Part shown: one piece after another, positions 16,574 to 25,432 of the stretch
Position numbering within the stretch: the stretch's first letter is position 1
How the letters are laid out: each line of letters begins with the position of its first letter
Assembly (NCBI RefSeq): GCF_000280925.3
Contig: NZ_CP012109.1
Coordinates: forward strand, 2,128,501-2,192,500
Source: Myxococcus hansupus
Lineage (GTDB): Bacteria; Myxococcota; Myxococcia; Myxococcales; Myxococcaceae
Reading direction: 5' to 3'
Length of the DNA: 64,000 nt
Translations under genes and position numbers: made by a program
Notes under the pieces: generated by a model
What the model was told of the DNA's origin: nothing
The model's database searches: none
Seen by the model: the letters and a program-made list of their open reading frames with translations, nothing else

Positions 16574-17434
16574 TCAGAAAGCGCCCGAAGGAGGCGGTTG
16601 GATCACACCTCCCGCATCCGTTCCGGTGGTCCCCTGGGCGGGTTCGTCCAGGGCCTTGCCCGTCGTCTCGGGCTGGGGCGTGGGGGCCTCTGGCGCGGGC
16701 TGAGGCGCGGCGGGAGCGGCCTGCTGGGGCTCGGCGGGGGTGGGCTGCCGCGGCGCGGCCTGGGGCCCGCTGAGGCTGTGCACGGCCCGGCGCAGGGCTT
16801 CCTCCAGGTCACGGGCGGGTGGCGACACGGCGGTCAGCATCTGGTTGGCGCTGCGCGCGTTGCGGCTCTGGCTCTCCGCGGCGAGCTTGAGCTGGGTGAG
16901 GGCCTCGCTGACCAGCCGGCGGGCGTCCTCCAGCTTCTGCCGGGCCTGGTAGTAGGCCACGTCCACCATGTGCTTCTGGAGCGTCAGTCGCTGCTCCTCG
17001 GTGATGCCGGAGAGCTTCTCCGCCCGGCGGAGGTAGTAGAGGCCCTGGTCCACGCGGGCCGGCTCATCCGACGCGATGCGCGGCCGGGCCAGGGACTCCA
17101 GGACGGGGAACAGGGCCTGGTCCAGCTCGTCCCGGTCGGTGAACTTGCGCGTGAGGAGGGTGGAGACGTCCTGGCCCTCGATGGCGATGGGGGCATAGGC
17201 GTCCGCCAGCCGCGGGTCCCCGGTGCGGTAGGGCAGGGCGCCCATGGGGGCGTTGCGGCCCTTCATGACGACGAGCTGCCCGTCCTGGAGCGCCAGGGTG
17301 AAGGTGCGGGCGTTGAGCTGGGACAGCAGGAAGACGACGACGCCGCCCAGGCCCAGGATGAGAGTGAAGACGAGCAACCGCGTGAAGGTGCGCCTCGCCC
17401 GATAGCCGAATCCCTGTTGTGCGTTTCCGTTCAT
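16574..17434 (-). CDS. Single-pass membrane protein, unknown function
   Basis: The start is ATG 17434 (MNGNAQQGFGYRARR) behind an AGGAGGG ribosome site; the longer upstream frame is not used. Of 286 residues, one TM helix lies at about 17-40 (LLVFTLILGLGGVVVFLL). An external region (about 45-225) has helical, TPR-like stretches such as LYYLRRAEKLSGITEEQRL. The C-terminal 60 residues are a Pro/Ala/Gln-rich disordered tail. No catalytic motif is seen. It is divergent from the giant coiled-coil gene by about 105 bases. Confidence 0.75.
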   Translation of the reverse strand: MNGNAQQGFGYRARRTFTRLLVFTLILGLGGVVVFLLSQLNARTFTLALQDGQLVVMKGRNAPMGALPYRTGDPRLADAYAPIAIEGQDVSTLLTRKFTDRDELDQALFPVLESLARPRIASDEPARVDQGLYYLRRAEKLSGITEEQRLTLQKHMVDVAYYQARQKLEDARRLVSEALTQLKLAAESQSRNARSANQMLTAVSPPARDLEEALRRAVHSLSGPQAAPRQPTPAEPQQAAPAAPQPAPEAPTPQPETTGKALDEPAQGTTGTDAGGVIQPPPSGAF

Positions 17435-17490
17435 GTCGCCTGCCCTCCTGACGTGCGAGCGCGAAGCCGATTTCCGGCTCCGGCGCTTAA

Positions 17491-17518
17491 CTTGGGGCTC
17501 GCGTGCCCGGGGGTATAC
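17491..17518 (+). promoter_or_regulatory. Candidate sigma-70 promoter for the giant coiled-coil gene
   Basis: TTGGGG at about 17491 and TATACT at 17513-17518, spaced by 16 bases, resemble -35 and -10 elements. This favours the ATG at 17539 over the GTG at 17503 as translation start, since the GTG would lie inside the promoter. Confidence 0.4.
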
Positions 17519-17538
17519 TCCCACTCCCGAACACACCG

Positions 17539-20500
17539 ATGCACCACACATTCCGCCGCTTGGGGCCCAGTGAGCTGTTGCCCCGCTACATCTTCGCGGA
17601 GAGCCTCTTCGCCCGTCGACGGGTTTTGGAAGTCGATGCCGTGGCCTCCACCGGGGGCGAGAGCGCACGCTTCCTCGTGGAGCGAGGTGCGCGCGCGGTC
17701 GTGTCGTGCGACAGGGATGTAGCGGCGGTGGAGGCGGCGCAAAAGGCGCACGGCGGTCCCAACCTGCGGTTCCGGGCCAACGTCTACGACGATTTCGAGT
17801 CCGGCAGCTTCGACGTGGTGCTCATCGCGGACCTGGCGCCCTATGTGAAGGCACCGGAGCTGCTCGCGGAGCTGGCGCGGCTGGTGACGCGGCAGGGCTT
17901 CCTGCTGGGCGGTCTGCGCAACGTCGCCGGGCTCGCGCTGCCCCAGTTGCTGGAGGCCGAGGAGACGGTGCCGCCCACCTATGGGCAGCTCCTGGACGCG
18001 CTGTCGGTCCACTTCGGGCAGGTGGAGGTGGCCACGCAGTCGCCGGTGCTGGGTTACCAGCTCGCCTTCGAACGGGGCGAGGGGCTTCAAGTCGATGGCA
18101 CGCTCGTGCATCACAGCGAGGCCGCGTACTTCCTGGTGGTGGCGGGGCAGGAGCCCTCGCGCGTGGTGGACCCCACGTGGGTGCAGCTCCCGCCGGAGCC
18201 GCTGGCCTTCACCCGGGGCAAGCTCGACGAGGTGGTGGCGCGCGCGAAGTCCTGGGAGGAGCGCAGTGGCCGACTGAAGGAGGCGCTGACGAAGCTCCGC
18301 GCGGAGCTGACGGACCGGGAGGCGGAGGCGGTCTCGTTGCGGCCGGCGTTGGAGACGGCGCGCGACGATGTGGCCCGGCTCACGGCGCAGTTGGAGCAGT
18401 CGCGCGGCAGTGAGCAGGCGCAGCGCGAGCGGGATGACCTGTCCGGGAAGCTGCGGCGGCGCGAGCTGGAGCTCCAGGTGGCGCAGGAGCGGCTGGCCGA
18501 TGTGGACCGGCGGCTCGCGGCGCAGCGCTTGGAGGTCGAGGCCGCGCAGCGGGCGCAGGCGGACGCGGGCGTGCAGTTGCTCTCGGCGCAGGAGTCGCTC
18601 CGGCTGGAGCGCGCGCGGCGGGAGGAGACGGCGACCTCATTGGAGGAGGCTCGCGAGCGGCTGACGCAGGCGTACGCGCAGGTGCGGGATCTCCAGGAGG
18701 AGCAGGGCACGCTGCGCATCGAGCGCGAGCGGGACCGGCTGGCGGCCGAGCGCGCCGTGGAGCAATCCGAGGACCGTCGCCGCGCCGCGGAGGCCGCGAG
18801 GGACCGGGAGCTTCGCATCGCCGAGCAGTACTCGGCGGCGCTGGCGGCCGTGGAGCATCTGAAGGCGGAGGCGGCTCGGGCGGAGGACCTGTCTCGCGAC
18901 GCGGGGGCCGCGGTCTCCGTGAAGGACGCGGAGCTGGCGCGTACGGCGCGCGAGCTGGCGGATGCCCGGCAGCGGACGGCTTCGGCGGAAGGGGCTCGCA
19001 AGGAGACGGAGTCGCGCCTGGAGGCGCTCCTGTCGGAGGTCCGCGGCCTGGAGACGGAGCTGGCCGCGGCTCGCGAGGCGCAGGCTCGGCTGGGGCAGGA
19101 CGTGGAGGCACTGACGCGTGCGGAGTCGGCCGCTCGGGCCACGGCGCAGAAGTGGGAGGAGTCGCTTCACGAGGCCACCCAGCGGCTGGACGTGCTGGAG
19201 GCGGAGCGCGCGCGGACCGAGGCGCGGCTTGGACAGGCGCTGGAGACGGAGCGCGCGGAGCTTCAGGCCCGGCTGGCCACGCTGGAGCGTGAGCTGGAGG
19301 AGGAGCGGGCTCGCGCGGCGGCGCTGGAGCAGCAGGTACTCGATGGGGTCTCCGCGAAGGCGGAGGTCGAGGCTCGGTTCCAGGCGGCAGATTCCTCCAA
19401 GGTCGAGGCCGAGTCGCGGGTTCGAGCGCTGGAGCAGCAGGTCCAGGAGTCTGCTTCCTTTAAGGAGGAGGTTGAAGGCCGGCTGCGGGCGTTGGAGGCG
19501 CAGCTCCAGGAGGCTGTTTCCGCCAGGGACGCGGTCGAGGCTCAACGACAGGTGCTGGCGCAGCAGCTTCTGGAGGCAGGCTCCGCGAAGGCGGAGGTCG
19601 AGACGCGGCTCCTGTCATTGGAGCAGCAGGTCCTCGATGGCGTCTCCGCCAAGGGTGAGGTCGAGGCCCAGCGGCAGGCACTGGAAGAGGAGCGCGGCGC
19701 GCTGGTCCGGCGTGTGGTGGAGCTGGAGGCGGAGGCCTCCTCGAACGCACGCGCGGGGCGGCAGGCCTTGGAGCGCGCGGCGGAGTTGGAGTCCTCGCTC
19801 CAGGCTGTTGGGGCCGAATTGGAGTCCGCTCATGGTGAGTGGCAGGCCTCGGAAGAGCAGCTCGGACAGGTGCGTGAGGAGCTGGACTCCGAACGCGAGG
19901 CCCGGGCCGCTGTCGAGGAAGCACTGCGGCTCGCCCGTGGGAAGCTGGAGAGCGCGGCACAGCGGCTGACGGATGCCGAGGCCACCCTCGCGCAGACCCG
20001 CGAGGCGTTGGACGCGGAGGTTCAGCGGCGCACCGAGTTGGAGACGGCTCTCGCGGATGCGCGGGCGTCGCTGGAGTCCGAGCAGGAAGGGCGCGTCCAG
20101 TCGGGCAGTGCCCTGGAGACGCTGCGCGCGCAGTTGGACGCGGAGCGGGAGCGGCGTGGCGGCGCCGAGACGGCGCTGGCGGAGACCCGGTCGGGTCTGG
20201 AAGAGGCGCGTCAGGCGCTGTCGCAGGTTCGTGAGGCTCTGGCCGCCGAGGAGGAGCGTCGCGCTCGGTGGGAGGCCGCGCTCGCTGATGCGCAGTCGCA
20301 GCTCCAAGCCGAGGGACAGCATCGCGCTCAGGTGGAGGCCGCGCTGGCTTCGGCGCAGGCCCTCCACTCGGAGGAGTCGCTGCGACGCACGGAGGTCGAG
20401 GCCGCGCTGGCTTCGGCGCAGGCCCTCTATTCGGAGGAGTCGCAGCGGCGTACGGACGTCGAGGCCGCGCTGGCTTCGGTGCGGGCCCTCCACTCAGAGG

Positions 20501-23500
20501 AGTCGCAGCGGCGTACGGACGTCGAGGGCGCGCTGGCTTCGGCTCAGGCCCTCCACTCAGAGGAGTCGCGGCGCCGCGCGGAGGTCGAGGCCGCTTTGGC
20601 TTCGGCGCAGGCCCTCCACTCAGAGGAGTTGCAGCGACGCGCGGAGATCGAGGCCGCGCTCGCGGATTCCGAAGCACGGTTTACGGACGCGTCGCGGCGG
20701 CGTGAGGATGTCGAGTCGGCGCTCGCGGCAGCCGAGGCCCGTTTCACAGATGTGTCGCAGCGGCGTGAGGGCGTCGAGTCAGCGCTCTCAGAAGCCGAGG
20801 CACGGTTCACGGACGCGTCGAGGCGGCGCGAGGAAGTCGAGTTGGCGCTCGCGGCGGCCGAGGCCCGGTTCACTGAAGAGGCTCGGCGGCATGAGGCTGC
20901 GCTGACGGCGGCCGAGGCGCGGCATCTCGAGGAGACGCAACGACGGGAGGCGGTGGAAGCTTCGCTGTCGGCCGTCGAGGCCCGCCACGCTGAACAGGCC
21001 CAGCGGCGCGAAGCCGTGGAGTCGGTCCTCTCGACGATTGAGGCTCGCCATCTAGAGGAGGTGCGCCGACGTGAGGATGTGGCGTCCCTGCTCGCGGAGG
21101 CCGAAGCCCGGCATCTGGAGGAGACGCGGCGTCGCGAGGACGTCGAGTCGGCGCTCACGACGGCGGAGACGCACCAGCGCGAGGAGGCCCAGCGGCGCGC
21201 CGAACTGGAGACGGCGCTCTCCGAGGCGCTGGCTCAGCACGCCTCGGAAGCGGAGACGCGGGCTCAGACGGAGGCCGCGCTCGCCGCTGCCCGGCGCCAG
21301 CATGAGGAGGTGCTGGCGGAGCTGTCCGAGGCTCGCGAGCGATTCTCCTCTGAACGTGAGCACCGAGAAAGTCTGGTCGCGGAGCTCACCGCGATGCGGG
21401 AGCGTGCCTTCGGGGCGGATGAGGTCGTCACCCGACTCCAGGCCGAAACGGCCACGGAGCGAGAGGCTCGCACGCGGCTTGAATCGTCGCTGTCACTCGC
21501 GCAGGCCGAGCTTCAGACGGAACGCACCGCGCGCGCGGAACTCGATGAGGCGCTCACCGCCGAGCGTTCGGCCCGAGCCCACCTGGATGCGTCGCTCGTC
21601 GTCGCGCAGCAGGACTTGGAGGCCGAACGGCAGGGCCGTGGAGACGGTGAAGCGGCGCTGACTCGCGTCCAGGCGCAATTGGGGACCGAGCAGTCCGCTC
21701 GTGCCGAAGCCGAGGCCACCCTGGCGCAGCTCCGCGCGGCGCTCGACGCCGAGCAGCGGGCTCGTGCGGAGGCCGAGGCCGCGCTGGTCCAGTCCCGCTC
21801 GGCATTCGAGGCGGAGCAACAGACGCGGGCCGAGGTCGGGAACGCGCTGGCTCGGCTCCAAGAGGAGGCGGCCCGTGTTCATGCGGAGGCCTCCGAGAGG
21901 GACCAGGCGCGGCAGGAACGTCTGTCGGCCGCCGAGCGCGTGATGGCCGAGCAGGAACGCGCCCTGGAGTCGCAGCGCGTGGCGGCGGAGGCTCGCGAGC
22001 AGGAGCTTCGCGAGGCTGTCTCGCGGCTCGAGTCCGAGCGGACCTGGATGGAAGGCGCGGCTCAGGAGCAGCGTACGGCGCTGGAGGCCCGGCTCGCGGA
22101 GACGCGTTCCGCGCAGGAGTCGGACGCGGCACGTGCCGTGGCGCTGGCCCAGTCGCTCTCCGAATTGGAGCAGGCTCGGAGCGCCGCGGACACGCAGCTC
22201 GCCGAGCGTGCTGGAATCATCGATGCGCTGGAAACTCAGGTTGCCGGGCTTCGAGCGGACGGGGAGGCGGGGGCGGCGCAACATGCGGAAGCGCTGGCCG
22301 AGGCGCGTGAGGCCCTGTCTCGGCTGGAAACGGCTTCGCAGGAGCGGATGGCGGAGCTCCAGCGCGAGCTAGACGTCGCGCTCGCTCGCGCCGGGCAGTC
22401 GCAGGGCGAACTGGAGGCGCTTGCCGCGGACCGGGAGCAGAGCCGGTCGGCGCTGGCCGCTGCGCAGCAGGAGCTGACCCACCTGGCGGTCGCGCGGCAG
22501 GAGAACATGCGCCTGGGGACGCAGCTTCAGCGCGCCATGGCGGCCGTGAACGAGCGGGGGATGCACATCGCCCGGCTCGATGCGGAGTTGGTGGACGCGC
22601 AGGACCGGCTCGCCGCGCAGCGCGAGAATGCCGAGCTGCTCATGGTGCAGCTCGAGACGGCGCGCCGGTTCGCGGGTAAGGCCACCGCGATGGAGAACTC
22701 GCTCGAAGCGGAGCGCGCGGTGCTGGAGACGCTGCGCTCTGAACTGGCGCGGGCGACTGAGTCCGTCACCGCGGAGCAGGCTCGGGCGAACGCGCTGGAG
22801 GCCCAGCTCGCGGAGTCGACGGCGGGGCTGACTCACGCTCGGACCGAGATGGAGGCCCAACTCGCGGACGTCACATCCCGCGCGGAGAGCCAGCGCGCCG
22901 CGCTCGAAGGTCAGCTCGCGGAGGCCCAGTCGCGCTCCGAGGCTGAGCGCGCCACCCTCGAAGGGCAGCTTGCGGAGGTCCAGTCTCGGCTGGATGCCGA
23001 ACGTGCGGCGCTCGAAGGACAGCTCACGGAGGTTCAGTCTCGCGCGGAGACCGAGCGTGCCGCGCTCGGAGACCAGCTCACTGCATTCCAGTCGCGCGCC
23101 GAAGCAGCCCGCGCCGCGCTCGAAGCGCAGCTCACCGAGGTGACCGCCCGCTCCGAGGCGCAGCGTTCCGAGGCGGATCGCCTCGCCGCTGAACGCACGG
23201 CGCTGGAGCAGCAGCTCACGGATGCGGAGGCCCGGCTCGTTGACGGCACTGCGCGGACCGACGCGCAGCGTGCCGACCTGGAGTCTCGCCTTGCCGAGGT
23301 CACGGCCCAGTTTGATGCCGCGCGTGCCGAAACCTCGGCCCGGCTGGCTGACGCCACCACTCAGGCCGAAGTGCAGCGCACCGAGCTTGAGGCTCGCCTG
23401 ACGGAGGTCTCCACTCAGTCTGAAGCGAATCGCGCCGAACTGGAGGCCCGTCTCGCCGAGGTCACCACCGAGGCCGAGGCACAGCGCACCGAACTGGAGG

Positions 23501-24519
23501 CCCGTCTCGCCGAGGTCACCACCGAGGCCGAGGCACAGCGCACCGAACTGGAGGTCCGTCTCGCCGAACTCACGGCCCAGGCCGAAGCGGAGCGCAATGC
23601 GCTGACCTCGCGCCTCGCCGAAGCCAGCGACCGCGCCTCCCAGCTCGCCGATGCCGCGGCCCGGGCCGAGGCCGACAGCGCCTCGCGAGGCGCCCACCTC
23701 GCAGAACTCACGGCCCAGCTCGAGACCCTGCGCGCCAACCTGGAATCCGCCTCCGCCGAGCGCGCCGCGCTCCACGCCGCCCAGGACAAGCTCGCGCGCG
23801 CCGACTCCGACCGGGAGCGTCTCCAGTCCGACCTCACCGTGGCCCGTGCCGCCCGGGTCCGCCTCGAAGGCCGCGTCACGGCCCTCGAAACCGCCTCGAC
23901 CGAAGCCGTCCGCATCCTCGATGCGGAGCGCGCGGAGCGCACGCGGCTCGCCCAGTCGCTCGAAGCCGCCACCCAGCAGCTCCAGCAGCGCGAAGGTGGC
24001 GCCGCCAGCCAGCTCTCGGCCTTCCAGTCCGAGCGCGCCCAGCTCGACACGCAACTCCAGGGCCTCAACGCCCAGCTCCAAGAGCAGCAGGACCGACTCG
24101 CGGCCTTCCAGTCCGAGCGCGCCCAGCTCGAAGCGCAACTCCAGGGCCTCAACGCCCAGCTCCAAGAGCAGCAGGACCGCCTGAGCGCCGTGGACGCGGA
24201 GCGCACCGCGCTGCTCGCCACCGTGGAGTCGCTCAAGGCCTCCTCCCAGCCCGAGGCCGTGCTGGAGATGGCCGCGGAGATGGAACTCCTCCAGTCCCTG
24301 GTCGAAGACCTCCAGCAGAAGCTCGCGGACCACGAGGCGGAGCGGGCCGCCGCCCAGCGAGACGACGGCGCCGAATCCGTCCGCAACGCGATGTCCAGCC
24401 GCCCCGCGGCCACCCCGGCACCGGCCGCCCGGCCTCCGGCAAGGCCCCCGCGCGCGGCGATTCCCGCCCTGGACCTGCCGCCTCAGCGGCCCTCCGTGAA
24501 GCCGGACGAGCGCGAGTAG
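17539..24519 (+). CDS. Giant coiled-coil protein with N-terminal methyltransferase-like domain
   Basis: About 2,326 residues from ATG 17539 (GTG 17503 is an alternative). Residues about 20-190 look like a Rossmann SAM-methyltransferase fold: RRVLEVDAVASTGGESARF, then AVVSCDRD, then FDVVLIADLAPYV. The glycine loop is degenerate, so catalysis is doubtful. From about residue 225 to 2,280 it is almost continuous Glu/Arg/Ala/Leu-rich coiled coil. The C-terminus is a Pro/Ala tail. Nested tandem repeats occur inside the coil. Myxobacterial motility and polarity proteins such as AglZ and FrzS also pair a small N-terminal domain with long coils, so a cytoskeletal or scaffold role is a guess. dapF follows 24 bases later. 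Confidence 0.85.
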   Translation: MHHTFRRLGPSELLPRYIFAESLFARRRVLEVDAVASTGGESARFLVERGARAVVSCDRDVAAVEAAQKAHGGPNLRFRANVYDDFESGSFDVVLIADLAPYVKAPELLAELARLVTRQGFLLGGLRNVAGLALPQLLEAEETVPPTYGQLLDALSVHFGQVEVATQSPVLGYQLAFERGEGLQVDGTLVHHSEAAYFLVVAGQEPSRVVDPTWVQLPPEPLAFTRGKLDEVVARAKSWEERSGRLKEALTKLRAELTDREAEAVSLRPALETARDDVARLTAQLEQSRGSEQAQRERDDLSGKLRRRELELQVAQERLADVDRRLAAQRLEVEAAQRAQADAGVQLLSAQESLRLERARREETATSLEEARERLTQAYAQVRDLQEEQGTLRIERERDRLAAERAVEQSEDRRRAAEAARDRELRIAEQYSAALAAVEHLKAEAARAEDLSRDAGAAVSVKDAELARTARELADARQRTASAEGARKETESRLEALLSEVRGLETELAAAREAQARLGQDVEALTRAESAARATAQKWEESLHEATQRLDVLEAERARTEARLGQALETERAELQARLATLERELEEERARAAALEQQVLDGVSAKAEVEARFQAADSSKVEAESRVRALEQQVQESASFKEEVEGRLRALEAQLQEAVSARDAVEAQRQVLAQQLLEAGSAKAEVETRLLSLEQQVLDGVSAKGEVEAQRQALEEERGALVRRVVELEAEASSNARAGRQALERAAELESSLQAVGAELESAHGEWQASEEQLGQVREELDSEREARAAVEEALRLARGKLESAAQRLTDAEATLAQTREALDAEVQRRTELETALADARASLESEQEGRVQSGSALETLRAQLDAERERRGGAETALAETRSGLEEARQALSQVREALAAEEERRARWEAALADAQSQLQAEGQHRAQVEAALASAQALHSEESLRRTEVEAALASAQALYSEESQRRTDVEAALASVRALHSEESQRRTDVEGALASAQALHSEESRRRAEVEAALASAQALHSEELQRRAEIEAALADSEARFTDASRRREDVESALAAAEARFTDVSQRREGVESALSEAEARFTDASRRREEVELALAAAEARFTEEARRHEAALTAAEARHLEETQRREAVEASLSAVEARHAEQAQRREAVESVLSTIEARHLEEVRRREDVASLLAEAEARHLEETRRREDVESALTTAETHQREEAQRRAELETALSEALAQHASEAETRAQTEAALAAARRQHEEVLAELSEARERFSSEREHRESLVAELTAMRERAFGADEVVTRLQAETATEREARTRLESSLSLAQAELQTERTARAELDEALTAERSARAHLDASLVVAQQDLEAERQGRGDGEAALTRVQAQLGTEQSARAEAEATLAQLRAALDAEQRARAEAEAALVQSRSAFEAEQQTRAEVGNALARLQEEAARVHAEASERDQARQERLSAAERVMAEQERALESQRVAAEAREQELREAVSRLESERTWMEGAAQEQRTALEARLAETRSAQESDAARAVALAQSLSELEQARSAADTQLAERAGIIDALETQVAGLRADGEAGAAQHAEALAEAREALSRLETASQERMAELQRELDVALARAGQSQGELEALAADREQSRSALAAAQQELTHLAVARQENMRLGTQLQRAMAAVNERGMHIARLDAELVDAQDRLAAQRENAELLMVQLETARRFAGKATAMENSLEAERAVLETLRSELARATESVTAEQARANALEAQLAESTAGLTHARTEMEAQLADVTSRAESQRAALEGQLAEAQSRSEAERATLEGQLAEVQSRLDAERAALEGQLTEVQSRAETERAALGDQLTAFQSRAEAARAALEAQLTEVTARSEAQRSEADRLAAERTALEQQLTDAEARLVDGTARTDAQRADLESRLAEVTAQFDAARAETSARLADATTQAEVQRTELEARLTEVSTQSEANRAELEARLAEVTTEAEAQRTELEARLAEVTTEAEAQRTELEVRLAELTAQAEAERNALTSRLAEASDRASQLADAAARAEADSASRGAHLAELTAQLETLRANLESASAERAALHAAQDKLARADSDRERLQSDLTVARAARVRLEGRVTALETASTEAVRILDAERAERTRLAQSLEAATQQLQQREGGAASQLSAFQSERAQLDTQLQGLNAQLQEQQDRLAAFQSERAQLEAQLQGLNAQLQEQQDRLSAVDAERTALLATVESLKASSQPEAVLEMAAEMELLQSLVEDLQQKLADHEAERAAAQRDDGAESVRNAMSSRPAATPAPAARPPARPPRAAIPALDLPPQRPSVKPDERE
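20332..21331 (+). repeat. 63-bp tandem repeats encoding 21-residue coiled-coil units
   Basis: From 20332 nine consecutive 63-bp units, then one 54-bp unit, then further 63-bp units encode variants of VEAALASAQALHSEESLRR. Twenty-one residues equal three heptads, so copies add coil length without breaking phase. The first five units (20332-20646) are the most alike, suggesting recent expansion. Confidence 0.85.
23440..23547 (+). repeat. Two near-identical 54-bp repeats in the coiled coil
   Basis: Units 23440-23493 and 23494-23547 encode LEARLAEVTTEAEAQRTE twice; only a few bases outside the pair differ. Eighteen residues are not a heptad multiple, implying a stutter (11+7) in the coil. Confidence 0.8.
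24013..24180 (+). repeat. Two near-identical 84-bp repeats in the coiled coil
   Basis: Units 24013-24096 and 24097-24180 encode AFQSERAQL, QLQGLNAQLQEQQD twice, 28 residues or four heptads each. The identity at DNA level is high enough to suggest recent duplication. Confidence 0.85.
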
Positions 24520-24543
24520 CCGCTCGCGACTAGGATTGCGTCC

Positions 24544-25394
24544 GTGGAAGCTCGCGAGCGCATCTTCAAGTACCAGGGCCTGGGCAATGACTTCGTCGTG
24601 CTGGACCGTCGAGGCTCCGGCGAGGACATCGACGCCGCCGCGTCGCGGTGGATGTGCGACCGCCGCCTGGGCATTGGCGGCGACGGCGTCCTGTCGCTGT
24701 TGCCCTCGGACCGAGGCGTTGCCCGGATGGTCGTGCACAACGCGGACGGCAGCATCGCGGAGATGTGCGGCAACGGCCTGCGCTGCGCGGTGAAGTACCT
24801 GGTGGACACCTCGGGCACGACGCCGGGCCACATCGACGTGGAGACGGGCGCGGGCGTGCTCACCTGCTTCCCCTCGTATGGCGAGGGCGGGGTGGTGGGC
24901 GTGGACATCTCCATGGGCCCCGCCCGGCTGGTCGCGCCCAACCTGCCTTCGGGCGCCACGGGTCAGCCTTTCCTGGACGCCTTCGTGCCGGGCCACCCGC
25001 CGCTGCGCGCCTACGCGGTGAGCATGGGCAACCCCCACATGGTCCTCCTGGACCAGCCGCTGGAGGACGCATCGCGGATGGGCCCCCTCCTGGAGGTCCA
25101 CCCGTCCTGGCCGGACCGCACCAACGTGGAGTTCGTCCGCGTGGACTCGGACGGACTCACCGTGGTTGTCTGGGAGCGGGGCTGCGGCTTGACGCAGGCC
25201 TGTGGCACGGGGGCGTGTGCGTCCGCGGTGGCGGCGGTGCTCGCAAAGCGGCTCCCGGCGGATGCCTGGCTGCGCGTCACCCTGCCGGGGGCGACCTGCG
25301 CATCCGCGTCCCCGCCGACCTGTCCGACATCCGCCTCCGTGGACCGGTGGCCTTTGTCTTCGAGGGCGTTGTCGCGGTTCCCTCGGGCCGGTAA
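24544..25394 (+). pseudogene. dapF: Diaminopimelate epimerase, frameshifted near the C-terminus
   Basis: Interconverts LL- and meso-diaminopimelate for lysine and peptidoglycan synthesis. The start is GTG 24544 (MEARERIFKYQGLGNDFVVL). Both catalytic cysteines are present, in NADGSIAEMCGNGLRC and in ACGTGACAS, along with MGNPHMV. After WLRVTLPG the frame is lost; the expected ending GDLRIRVPADLSDIRLRGPV runs in the next frame to a stop at 25392-25394. The break is at the G5 run 25287-25291; one more G restores a normal protein of about 283 residues. Since dapF is essential, a consensus error is more likely than a true lesion. Confidence 0.85.
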
Positions 25395-25432
25395 CCTCCC
25401 GCGTTCCTCTCGCCCCCAGGTCAGAACGCGCC

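Noticed and set aside
20332..21331. Regular 63-bp repeats as a possible CRISPR-like array
   Set aside because: Repeats are contiguous, in frame, without spacers, and encode heptad-phased coiled coil.
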